16,754 nucleotides of DNA, from contig CAZTPJ010000077.1 of assembly GCA_964614515.1 (NCBI GenBank), positions 1 through 16,754 of the forward strand, given 5' to 3'. A program made the position numbers and the translations under genes. Source of the DNA: CAZTPJ01 sp964614515. Lineage in GTDB: Bacteria > Planctomycetota > Phycisphaerae > Phycisphaerales > UBA1924. A model generated the notes under the pieces. The model saw only the letters and a program-made list of their open reading frames with translations, was not told the DNA's origin and did no database searches. Shown piece by piece: positions 6,761 to 14,399 of the stretch. Numbering within the stretch: the first letter of the stretch is position 1; every line of letters begins with the position of its first letter.

Positions 6761-9700
6761 ATGACACGCGCAAGACCATTTCAGCCCGGCGTTCGCGGTC
6801 CACGCCGACGATGCGCGGTGAACATCGCGCAGCGCGCCGTGCTTGTCTCGGTGGCGGGGGTCGTGATGCTCGTGACGGCCATGGGCTGCGCAAGTTCGGG
6901 CGGGCGCGATGGTCGTGCAGCGCTCGAATCACGCGCCCAGCGCGAAGCGGCAAGCCTCCGCGTCACGCCTATTGACGCGCCGCCGCCGCCGATGCTCGCG
7001 TCGCTGGTCGCGATGCGTGAGGATCGCGAATCGCCACGGCGAACGCTCAGTGACGTGCTTGATGAGGCGCGGCAGCGTCCGCCTGAACGATCACCGACGA
7101 CGACGCCCGTGTCAGAAGAAGATCGTCTTGCGGCCGTGAAACTCTATGCCGTGGGTCGTGAGAAACTGCTGCGTGGGGGAGCGGGTGAGGCGGCGATGGC
7201 GCTTCGGCAGGTTGTTCGTCTGGATCCCACGGCCGCGGAGGCATGGTTGTCGCTGGCGGATGCGGAGTTGGCGCTTGGCGCGCGGGTTGAGGCGATGGCG
7301 AGTCTTCGTCGCGCGGTGGACCTGGGCGTGGAGTCGGCGCGGAGCCGCGAACTGCTTGGGCGTGACGCGATGGGACGTGGCGAGTATGAGTCATCCGTGC
7401 GCGAGTTTGCGCGGGCGATGGTGGTGCTTGATGACCAGTCTGACCCGGCGCTTCGCTACCTTGTGCCCGTGCAACTCGGTCAGGCGCTGATGGGGCTTGG
7501 CGAAGGGCGAGCGGCGCGCGAGGCGCTCGAACGCGGCATCGCGCTGCCGGAACTGTTCACACAGCCCACGCTCTATCGCAATGACATCGTGGCGCTGTAT
7601 CGTCGCCGCGCGGAAGTGCATCGGCTCATTGGTGATGTCTCGTGTCAACTCGGCGAGTTTGATCGCGCCTTGGCCGCGTATGGCATGGTCCGAACGCTCG
7701 CTGAGTCCGATGTCGTCGGACTCGCCCCTCGCGAGGTCTACGCGCTGGTTCGACTGGGACGTCCACACACGGCCGCGGCGCAACTCGTTCGACAGATCGT
7801 CGATCACGGTGGTCGCGTATCGACGGAGGAAGTTTCGCTGATCGCATGGCTTGTGGAACACACGGATGTCGGCGAATCGCTCGACGCGGCCCTCGCGAGC
7901 CTGGGGCAGGTCGAAGGCGGAGCGCCGCCCAGCGCGCTGACCCGACTTGCGCTTGCGCGGGCCGAGGTGCAGCCGTCCGCCCGCGCCGCCGAACTGCTGA
8001 TTGAACATCTGCGCACGAGCGAGTGGGACGCGGATGTCATGGCCGCCGTCGTGCGCATCATGCGCGATGAGCCGTTGCATGCCCGCGCGAGGGCGGCGGC
8101 CCGCATCGCAGCGACATCAAGCCTCGCGCCGGGCGACGTGGCCGATGCGCTGCTGACGATGGAACCTGATGCGGCCGCGATTCCGAATCTATTGGGCGAT
8201 CGCGATGTTGAACTCGCGCTCAAGGCGCATCTGCTCGTGAACCTCGGTCGAGATGATGAGGCCATTTCGGGCGTCGAGTCGCTGGCGCGGCGGGAGAGTC
8301 TCACGGCTGCGGTGTCAACTGCGCAGGTCGCGGCGACGCTGGGACGCTGGACGATTGTGGATGGAGCGATTGATCGATTGACGCGGGCGATGCCATCAGT
8401 CGAGCGCGACGTGTCGCTCGCAATCGCGCTCATGGCGGCGCAGCGATTTGATGAAGCCCTGGCGGCCATTCGCGAACGGGTGAACACCGTCGATCAGATC
8501 GCCAGTTCACGAGATCGCATCGCGGTGCTTTCCATCGCCAGTGAAGCGGCCATCGCGGCCAACAACCCGTCGTTCGCGAAGTTCATGGCCACAGCCTGGC
8601 TGGCGACTGACGCACACAGCGAGCGAGCGCACGCGCGATGGCTCGTGGCGATGGATCGCGACCCTGGCAGGCAATCGTCAGAAGTGGAAGAGGCCATGCG
8701 ATCGCTTCGCCGGGCCGCGCCGGATGGTCGATTGATCCGCACCATCCAGGCGCGGGAACTTCTCGCACGCGGCCTGCGCGTGCAGGCCGAGCGTGTGCTG
8801 GTCGAGACGGCCGCACAGTATCCGCACGATGTCGCACTGCTGGAACTGTTGTCCTCGGCGTGGGATGACATGATCGAAGCCGGCGATGCCGACGCGGCGA
8901 GCCGCGCGGAAGGTTGGATTCGCGAGCGATTGGAAGCTGTGCCGCAGTCGCCGCTGCTGGTGTCGATGCTTGCCCGCGTGCTGGCGGCGTCCGGGCGCGG
9001 GGATGAGGCGGTGGACGTGTTGACGGATCGCCTCGCCGTGTCACCTGTGCCGCAACTGGCGCGCCTTCGTGAGGCGGTGTTGCGAGGATCGCTCGACCAA
9101 TCTGAAGTGGCCCAGCGCCTGATGCGTGAGCGTCTGAGCGGCGCTCGCCAGGGTGTCGAAGAAGTCATCGAACGCACGGACCTGCATGTGCGCGATGGCG
9201 ATCATGCCGCGGCCGCGTTGGCGCTGCGCTCGGGTCTGCCGCGCGGGGTGACGTTGACGCCGGCGCAGCAGTCCGTATTGACGTTTGTCCTCGATCGCGC
9301 ATCGGCGGGCGTCGGGGCAGACTCACGATCGCCGAACATGACAGCGCTGCGTTCAGATGGTGATCGTCGCGAGGACGTCATCGACATGTTTGAATCGTTC
9401 GTCGCGGCGGGGGGGGCGATGCCTCCGACGCTGCACGCCTCGCGCATCGTGCTGCTTGCGTCGCGCGAGTCTGATGACGAACGCCCGATCATCGCCGCCA
9501 CGGAGGCGGCGTGTGAGGAGCATCCGTCGCTTGCGACGCCGATGGTGCAAGGCGGCCTGCGTGCGCTGCTTGATCTTGGCGAAGAAGATCGTGCGCTCGC
9601 GCTGCTGCGCGCGGTCGGGACGCGAGCGCCCGCGGCGGATGTGTTTGCCACGTGGCTGCAACTCGTCGTCCAACGCGGCGACGCGGACGATGGACGTGCG

Positions 9701-10396
9701 CTCGTGTACGCCGCGCATACGGCCGCATTGTCCGCGGATGTGTTGCGCCTGCTTCGCGAGATGGCGCCGGTTTCCACGGCCGAAGCATCCGGAGAAATGG
9801 CGTACATCATCGGCGTGCTGATGTATGGCGATGGACGCGAGGCGGACGCGATGGAGATGTATCGCGTGGCGCTGGAGGTGTATCCACGGCACGGTTGGGC
9901 GGCGAACAACCTCGGATATCATCTCATCGATCAGGTTTCGCCGACGCCGGCGCACCTGCGCGAAGCGGAGCACCTGCTGCTGATGGCGCAGCGCGAGTTG
10001 CCCACCGAAAGCAGCGTGCTGGATTCCGTCGGCTGGCTACGTTACAAGCAGGGCATCATGCTCACGCGCGAGCAGCCATCGGGCGATGGCGAGATTGAAG
10101 GCGCTGTGTCGCTGTTGCGCCGGGCCAGCGCGATGGCGCAGGCGGAACCCAACCCGACGATCCTCGATCATCTCGGCGACGCCCTGTGGGCGTCGGGCGA
10201 TCAACTGGGGGCCGTCGAAGCGTGGGAACGTGCAGAGACCGAAGCGACGATCGCCTTTGAACGCATTCGTCGCACGCCGGGCACGCTGCGAATGCGAGAG
10301 GAACTTCAGTCGCTGATGACATCAGCGAGGGCGAAACGTGCGGCCGTGGACGCGGGCGAATCGCCCGCAATTGCTTCGTATGTGCAGGGGCCGTGA
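6761..10396 (+). CDS. Very large TPR-repeat lipoprotein
   Basis: A 1211-residue protein. The N-terminus has basic residues, a hydrophobic segment (~24-41) and a lipobox-like TAMGC with Cys43, suggesting a membrane-anchored lipoprotein; the box is relaxed (Met at -2). A GTG at 6818 in the same frame would give a more normal signal peptide with Cys at 24, so the start is uncertain; neither start has a strong Shine-Dalgarno. Clear tetratricopeptide repeats lie near residues 130-240 (for example LDPTAAEAWLSLADAELALG) and ~1000-1190 (GWAANNLGYHLID, VLDSVGWLRYKQG and ILDHLGDALWASGDQ), a pattern common in bacterial TPR lipoproteins. The middle is Ala/Arg/Leu-rich helical solenoid with degenerate repeats. 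Function is not known; scaffolding is the usual inference. It follows the HhH gene after 15 bp and precedes the yebC-like gene by 60 bp. Confidence 0.82.
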   Translation: MTRARPFQPGVRGPRRRCAVNIAQRAVLVSVAGVVMLVTAMGCASSGGRDGRAALESRAQREAASLRVTPIDAPPPPMLASLVAMREDRESPRRTLSDVLDEARQRPPERSPTTTPVSEEDRLAAVKLYAVGREKLLRGGAGEAAMALRQVVRLDPTAAEAWLSLADAELALGARVEAMASLRRAVDLGVESARSRELLGRDAMGRGEYESSVREFARAMVVLDDQSDPALRYLVPVQLGQALMGLGEGRAAREALERGIALPELFTQPTLYRNDIVALYRRRAEVHRLIGDVSCQLGEFDRALAAYGMVRTLAESDVVGLAPREVYALVRLGRPHTAAAQLVRQIVDHGGRVSTEEVSLIAWLVEHTDVGESLDAALASLGQVEGGAPPSALTRLALARAEVQPSARAAELLIEHLRTSEWDADVMAAVVRIMRDEPLHARARAAARIAATSSLAPGDVADALLTMEPDAAAIPNLLGDRDVELALKAHLLVNLGRDDEAISGVESLARRESLTAAVSTAQVAATLGRWTIVDGAIDRLTRAMPSVERDVSLAIALMAAQRFDEALAAIRERVNTVDQIASSRDRIAVLSIASEAAIAANNPSFAKFMATAWLATDAHSERAHARWLVAMDRDPGRQSSEVEEAMRSLRRAAPDGRLIRTIQARELLARGLRVQAERVLVETAAQYPHDVALLELLSSAWDDMIEAGDADAASRAEGWIRERLEAVPQSPLLVSMLARVLAASGRGDEAVDVLTDRLAVSPVPQLARLREAVLRGSLDQSEVAQRLMRERLSGARQGVEEVIERTDLHVRDGDHAAAALALRSGLPRGVTLTPAQQSVLTFVLDRASAGVGADSRSPNMTALRSDGDRREDVIDMFESFVAAGGAMPPTLHASRIVLLASRESDDERPIIAATEAACEEHPSLATPMVQGGLRALLDLGEEDRALALLRAVGTRAPAADVFATWLQLVVQRGDADDGRALVYAAHTAALSADVLRLLREMAPVSTAEASGEMAYIIGVLMYGDGREADAMEMYRVALEVYPRHGWAANNLGYHLIDQVSPTPAHLREAEHLLLMAQRELPTESSVLDSVGWLRYKQGIMLTREQPSGDGEIEGAVSLLRRASAMAQAEPNPTILDHLGDALWASGDQLGAVEAWERAETEATIAFERIRRTPGTLRMREELQSLMTSARAKRAAVDAGESPAIASYVQGP

Positions 10397-10456
10397 TGAT
10401 GAGTGTCAATCGCGTCGCCGGAGTGTGGTCGCGAGGGTCGAGAGGGAGCGTCACGC

Positions 10457-11197
10457 GTGGCTGGGCATAGTCGCTGGAAGAACATCAAGCACCGCAAGGC
10501 CGCGTCCGACGCGAAACGCGGGAAGATCTGGAGCAAGTGCGTCAAAGCGGTGATGGTCGCGGCGAAGGTCGGCGGGCCGGACCCCGCGTCGAACCTCTCA
10601 CTGCGCTATGCGATTGATGAAGCGCGATACGCCAATGTGCCGCGCGACACGATCGAACGCGCAATCAAAAAGGGCGCGGGCGAAGTGGGGGGGGAGGACT
10701 GGGTCGATGTGCGCTATGAAGGCTTCGGCCCCGGCGGCGTCGCAATCCTCGTCGATGCGCTCACGAACAACCGCACGCGGACGGTCGGCGACTTGCGACT
10801 GATCTTCGGCAAACACGGCGGGAATCTCGGCGCGGCCGGGGCCGTGGCGTATATGTTTCAGCCGCGCGGCGTGGTGGTCGTGAAGGCGGCGCGGACGGAA
10901 GAGGAACGCGTGATGGAGTTGGCCGTGGATGCGGGCGCGGTCGATGTCCAGCCGCCGGAAGATGCGGATGACGGTTGGACGATTCTGACCGAGCCGGCGG
11001 AGTTCGCGATGGTCAAGGATGCCCTGGAGCAAGCCGGCCTGACCATCGAACGCGCAAGCCTGGAGATGATTCCCGAGACGCGCACGGCCGTGACGGGCGA
11101 TGTGGCGGAACGCCTCGCGGACCTGATCGACGCAATCGAAGACAACGACGATGTGCAGAAGGTCTCGACGAACGCGGAGTTTGTGGATCAGGGGTGA
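10457..11197 (+). CDS. yebC: YebC/TACO1-family translation or regulatory factor
   Basis: A 246-residue member of the YebC/PmpR/TACO1 family. These were long annotated as transcriptional regulators; recent work ties members to relief of ribosome stalling at proline stretches. Evidence: the N-terminus AGHSRWKNIKHRKAASDAKR is the family hallmark, followed by IERAIKKGAG, a segment YEGFGPGGVAILV, and TDNxNRT-like LTNNRTRTVGDLR, then GGNLGAAGAVAYMF. The frame is open upstream from 10403, but GTG 10457 is chosen because it places the conserved AGHS motif right after the start and has AGGGAG at 10443-10448 eight bases upstream. It is the last + strand gene; its end overlaps by 10 bp the end of the convergent Nudix-like gene. 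Confidence 0.94.
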   Translation: MAGHSRWKNIKHRKAASDAKRGKIWSKCVKAVMVAAKVGGPDPASNLSLRYAIDEARYANVPRDTIERAIKKGAGEVGGEDWVDVRYEGFGPGGVAILVDALTNNRTRTVGDLRLIFGKHGGNLGAAGAVAYMFQPRGVVVVKAARTEEERVMELAVDAGAVDVQPPEDADDGWTILTEPAEFAMVKDALEQAGLTIERASLEMIPETRTAVTGDVAERLADLIDAIEDNDDVQKVSTNAEFVDQG

Positions 11198-11928
11198 GGC
11201 GGCAGCCATTTCAGTTGTCGAGCAATGGCAAGCGTCGTCGCGATGCACGAGTGCCTTGATGCGAACACCGCCAGGTCATCCCGCGCCACCCACGCCGCAT
11301 CCTCATACTCCCAGTGTTCCTCGCCGTCGATCGGCGAATGTACGTTCACATCGGAAGCAGCGCGAGCCATCACCACGATGTCCACGCTGCGAGCCGCCGT
11401 ATCGTGACACAGCGCCACGGCCGCGGCATCATGCAGTTCCATCGCGCCCCCGAGTTCCTCGCGAATCTCGCGATGCAGTTCCGCGACGATGTCCGCGAAC
11501 GTCAGCGCGGCGGCGGGGGGGGGCGACAGGCCGCCCGATGGGCCAAACTCCCACATCCCCGGATACATGTGCGACTGGGCCGACCTTCGCCCGAGATGCA
11601 CGCGGTCACGCCCATCGCTTCCTTGCATCACCAGCACACCCGTCACCGCCAGCAGGCGAACGCCGGTGGACACGGCATCACCAACGGCGTGCCACATGTA
11701 CGATGATCGCCGTGCCCGCAGCGCTCCGTGCGAAAGATCAACATCCACGAGCGACAGGATCGGGCCATTAAACAGCCGTGGATTGTCGCGCTGCATCGCG
11801 TGCCAGATGTCCAGCGCCCGCGCGGAAGGTGGCCGTGTGCCCGCTTCATCGCTGGCCTCTGAAATGTCAACACGAAGCGTCGTCGCGAAGGCGAGCGGGA
11901 TCGGCTCGCACCAGGCCGTGCGATTCAT
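11188..11928 (-). CDS. Nudix-fold hydrolase-like protein with a split Nudix box
   Basis: A 246-residue protein. Residues ~50-66 (PRLFNGPILSLVDV) and ~124-133 (GMWEFGPSGG) recall a Nudix subfamily in which a substrate-binding strand precedes the box. The catalytic helix REIREELGG (153-161) matches REUxEExGU. However, the upstream Gly and Glu of the box are out of register: removing the six residues PPPAAA (136-141, encoded by a G9 run and adjacent GC triplets on the + strand) restores the exact spacing, with the expected Glu replaced by Ala. Substrate unknown. The start ATG (11928-11926) overlaps the ybaB-like stop as ATGA, so it is third in the der operon. The stop is TGA 11190-11188. Confidence is good for the fold, low for activity. 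Confidence 0.7.
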   Translation of the reverse strand: MNRTAWCEPIPLAFATTLRVDISEASDEAGTRPPSARALDIWHAMQRDNPRLFNGPILSLVDVDLSHGALRARRSSYMWHAVGDAVSTGVRLLAVTGVLVMQGSDGRDRVHLGRRSAQSHMYPGMWEFGPSGGLSPPPAAALTFADIVAELHREIREELGGAMELHDAAAVALCHDTAARSVDIVVMARAASDVNVHSPIDGEEHWEYEDAAWVARDDLAVFASRHSCIATTLAIARQLKWLPPHP

Positions 11929-12356
11929 GACAGCAGTCCACGCACCACGCCCGCCAGGTCGCCATCGCCATCATCGCGCCCTTGTCCGCGCAGGGCAGCC
12001 AGGCCCTTTTCGCCGAGCAGATCGCCCAGGCCGAGTTCCCGCGCCTCGGCTTCGACGATGGCCGCGGCCGCGGCCTTGGCCTTGTCCAGGGCTTCGTTGA
12101 TGGCCTGGGCGATGAGCGCTTCGGCCATGGCTCGCGAGCGTTCATCGTTCGAACCTGTGGCCAGCGCGGGCGAGAGTTTCACGGCCTCGATGCGCATCTC
12201 GCCGGTGATGATGGCTTCCACCGCGCCCCCGCCGGCCGCGGCCGACACGCGAAGCGAGCGAAGTCTCTCGCGCACGCGTCGGCTCGATTCGCTCAGGCGT
12301 TCCTTGTCGCGCATGAGTCCGGCCAGGGCGCCCATCGCCTTGAGTTGGTCAAACAT
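11925..12356 (-). CDS. ybaB: YbaB/EbfC-family nucleoid-associated protein
   Basis: A small DNA-binding protein of the YbaB/EbfC family, which binds DNA as a dimer. The 143 residues show the usual plan: an N-terminal helix MFDQLKAMGALAGLMRDKERL, a central sheet with EAIITGEMRIEAVKLSPAL (the G-x-IVTG..V..V.I-like core of the family), and a long C-terminal Ala/Lys helix with AINEALDKAKA. The final ~30 residues (GLGDLLGEKGLAAL onward) extend past the normal ~105-residue length. ATG 12356 is preferred over GTG 12359, because it overlaps the der stop as TGATG and has AGGAGG four bases upstream. The neighbour is unusual: ybaB is more often beside recR or dnaX. Confidence 0.85.
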   Translation of the reverse strand: MFDQLKAMGALAGLMRDKERLSESSRRVRERLRSLRVSAAAGGGAVEAIITGEMRIEAVKLSPALATGSNDERSRAMAEALIAQAINEALDKAKAAAAAIVEAEARELGLGDLLGEKGLAALRGQGRDDGDGDLAGVVRGLLS

Positions 12357-14080
12357 CACGCCTCCTCGCGCGGTTCATCAGGAACATCATCATCGAAATA
12401 CGCCTCAGCATCGAGGATCACCTCATCATCGATGAGCATGTCCTCCGCCCCGCCATCGGCGCGGGCCGCGGTGTTCGCGGTCACGGCCGCCTCGAGTTCC
12501 GCCTCCCCATCGCGCCGCCGTCCGCGCACGACGAGCCGGATCGGCACTTCGCCAAAGGGCAACTCTTCGCGAAAGCGGTTCAGCAGAAAGCGTTCATACC
12601 CGGCCGTGAACAGCTCGGGCCGATTCACCACCAGCACGATCGTCGGCGGCTGCACCGACACCTGCGCCACATAGAGCAGCTTCACCTGCGAGCCGAGCTT
12701 GTTCGGCGGGCCGCGAAGTTCGAGAATCCCGCGCACCAGGCGATTGAGCACGCCCGTCGTCACGCGACGCCCCGCCTGCCCGTGCAGATCAAACGCGAGA
12801 TTGATCGTCTCGCGAATGTTGAGTCCCCCGGCCGCCGACATCAGCGAAATCGGGGCGAAACTCAGTCCCGCCAGCGCCTTGCGCAGATACGCCTCATACG
12901 CCTCGGGCGTGATGGGCTTGCCCGTAGGCCCGGCCGTGCCTTCGACGAGATCCCACTTGTTGACCACGATCACGACGGGCTTGAACGCCTTCTGTATGAG
13001 CATCGCGAGTTGTTCATCAACCTGTGAGACTTTCTCCGTCGCGTCGATGAGCATGAGGATGACATCGGCGCGGTCGATGGCCCGTTTGGCGCGGTCGAAC
13101 GCGAACCACTCGATGCGATCGGCGAAACTCTTCTTGCGGCGAAGCCCGGCCGTGTCGATCGCGAGGATCGAACGGCCATCCATCTCGAACCGCACATCGA
13201 CGGCATCGCGCGTGGTGCCGGCGATTTCCGAAACAATCACGCGAGGCTCGCCCGCGAGCGCGTTGACCAGCGTGCTCTTGCCGGCGTTGCGCTTGCCGAC
13301 GATGGCGATCTTGAGGTCCGCGGCCACCTGCGGATCATCGGTGGCGGTGGGCGTGATTTCATACAGGCGATCGAGCAGATCGCGCCGCATGTAGTTGCTC
13401 GTGGCGGAACACAGCAGCGGCTCACCAAAGCCCAGCCCGGCAAGTTCGTGGGCGTGCGCTTCCCATCGCGGGCCGTCAACTTTCGTCGCGACGACGAGAA
13501 TCTCCGCGCGATGTGATTGATCTGAACCCGGTGGCACGGCCATCCCGCCTGTGCGTGTCTGTTCTTTCCCCGGTGGCACAGTCATCCCGCCTGTGCGTGT
13601 CTGTTCTTTCCCCGGTGGCACAGGCGTCTCGCCTGTGCGACTCTCCTTCGCGCGTTCCCTCTTCCTCGACTCCTGCACGAACTTGCCCTCGCGCAGCCGC
13701 CGGGCGATCTCCTGATCCTCCGCCGTGATCCCCGCCTGCGTATCAACGGCAAAGAGCACGATGTCCGCCGATGCGATGGCCTGGGCGATCTGAAACTCGA
13801 TGTCTTTGGTGAGCGTCGCGAGATCCTCGCCGACTTCATTGAACCGCCGCCCCTCGGCGACATACACGCCCACGCCCCCGGTGTCGATGATCTCGACGGG
13901 TTTGGATGGCCCGGCATGTTCGCCATCGGGATGGGGCAGTTCGACGATGGCCGCGACGCGATCGCGCGTCACGCCGGGCGTGGGATCGACGATCGACACC
14001 TTCGCCCCCGCGATCATGTTCAGCAGGGAACTCTTGCCGACGTTGGGCCGGCCGACAATGGCGATCCGAGGAAGTGGCAC
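12356..14080 (-). CDS. der: Double-GTPase ribosome assembly factor Der (EngA) with repeat insertion
   Basis: Der is a GTPase with two tandem G domains and a KH-like C-terminal domain, needed for 50S assembly. Numbered from GTG 14080 (574 residues; family ~440-500): domain 1 has GRPNVGKS (10-17), DTGGV (66-70) and TKVD (200-203) in place of NKxD; domain 2 has GKRNAGKS (262-269), DTAG (309-312) and NKWD (374-377). The KH-like domain follows, then an acidic tail. About 55 extra residues (~137-191) sit in domain 1 before the TKVD strand; they contain three 14-residue units ending VPPGKEQ or VPPGSDQ, encoded by the DNA repeat at 13531-13639. GTG 14080 begins PLPRIAIVGRPNVG, the normal family start; a longer in-frame GTG at 14128 adds 16 unconserved residues. 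Neither has a Shine-Dalgarno. First gene of der-ybaB-Nudix. Confidence 0.93.
   Translation of the reverse strand: MPLPRIAIVGRPNVGKSSLLNMIAGAKVSIVDPTPGVTRDRVAAIVELPHPDGEHAGPSKPVEIIDTGGVGVYVAEGRRFNEVGEDLATLTKDIEFQIAQAIASADIVLFAVDTQAGITAEDQEIARRLREGKFVQESRKRERAKESRTGETPVPPGKEQTRTGGMTVPPGKEQTRTGGMAVPPGSDQSHRAEILVVATKVDGPRWEAHAHELAGLGFGEPLLCSATSNYMRRDLLDRLYEITPTATDDPQVAADLKIAIVGKRNAGKSTLVNALAGEPRVIVSEIAGTTRDAVDVRFEMDGRSILAIDTAGLRRKKSFADRIEWFAFDRAKRAIDRADVILMLIDATEKVSQVDEQLAMLIQKAFKPVVIVVNKWDLVEGTAGPTGKPITPEAYEAYLRKALAGLSFAPISLMSAAGGLNIRETINLAFDLHGQAGRRVTTGVLNRLVRGILELRGPPNKLGSQVKLLYVAQVSVQPPTIVLVVNRPELFTAGYERFLLNRFREELPFGEVPIRLVVRGRRRDGEAELEAAVTANTAARADGGAEDMLIDDEVILDAEAYFDDDVPDEPREEA
13531..13639 (-). 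repeat. Three-unit palindromic repeat array inside der (42-bp period)
   Basis: GTGGCAC recurs at 13531, 13573 and 13615, a 42-bp period. Each unit has the hairpin-like segment GTGGCAC..CCTGTGC followed by GTGTCTGTTCTTTCC; the third has only the hairpin part. In the third, arms GCACAGGCG (13618-13626) and CGCCTGTGC (13630-13638) are perfect, and 13612-13638 is the exact reverse complement of 5140-5166. Forty-two bases are 14 codons, so the array stays in frame with der and is translated as repeats such as TRTGGMTVPPGKEQ. Confidence 0.9.
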
Positions 14081-14085
14081 GGGGG

Positions 14086-14091
14086 ATTGTA
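14086..14091 (-). promoter_or_regulatory. Possible -10 element for a leaderless der transcript
   Basis: On the - strand TACAAT is read here and ends five bases before GTG 14080. A start six to seven bases after the -10 would fall at the GTG itself, and there is no Shine-Dalgarno before it. No clear -35 is present, so this is a tentative call. Confidence 0.3.
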
Positions 14092-14099
14092 GGTGGGGC

Positions 14100-14250
14100 G
14101 GGGCGTACGCAGAGTCCGCCGAGATCACACAGAGATCGCGGAGAAAAGCGGTGGTTGGCGCCAGGGCGGGGGGTTCAACGAGAAGCGGAGAAGAGTTCAG
14201 CGCGAAGGTGCGAAGAGGGGCGAAGAACGCGAAGAGGAATCAGGGGGTGA
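14100..14250. repeat. Purine-rich short-period degenerate repeats upstream of der
   Basis: On the + strand the first part reads CGCAGAGTCCGCCGAGATC then ACACAGAGATCGCGGAGAAAAG, repeating CGCAGAG/GCGGAGA-type words. The second part has GCGAAG four times (14203-14236) at a 9-10 bp spacing within GAAG-rich sequence. No ORF, hairpin or RNA gene is evident. It looks like dispersed-element remnants rather than a gene. It lies in the 5' region of der. Confidence 0.45.
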
Positions 14251-14270
14251 TGTGTCCGGACCATCGACGT

Positions 14271-14359
14271 GTGCCATGGCCATCGCTCTGGATGGCTATG
14301 CGGAGGTTCCGTCGCCACCGATGCCCTCGCATAGCCACGCAAAGCCGTGGCCATGCCAC
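14271..14359. repeat. Long imperfect inverted repeat (REPIN-like) between der and the kelch gene
   Basis: The left arm 14271-14306 and right arm 14324-14359 are 36 bases each and largely complementary (shared blocks CATGGCCA and TGGCTATGCG), with an 17-base spacer. Each arm is itself nearly palindromic (CATGGCCACGGCTTTGCGTGG in the right arm, read on the - strand, folds on itself), so the whole resembles two inverted REP units. It lies about 40 bp downstream of the kelch stop on the - strand and could cap that transcript's 3' end. The rest of 14081-14399 shows nothing coding. Confidence 0.7.
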
Positions 14360-14399
14360 CCGCCGATGTCACCCGAGGCCGTGATGGATGCTCACGACG

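Noticed and set aside
9409..9416. G8 homopolymers in the TPR gene and at 10687-10694 in yebC as frameshift sites.
   Set aside because: Both reading frames continue normally through the runs, and the downstream protein remains family-like; no evidence of slippage.
13531..13639. CRISPR array.
   Set aside because: Only three units, with no unique spacers; the 42-bp period is repeated sequence throughout and lies in der.
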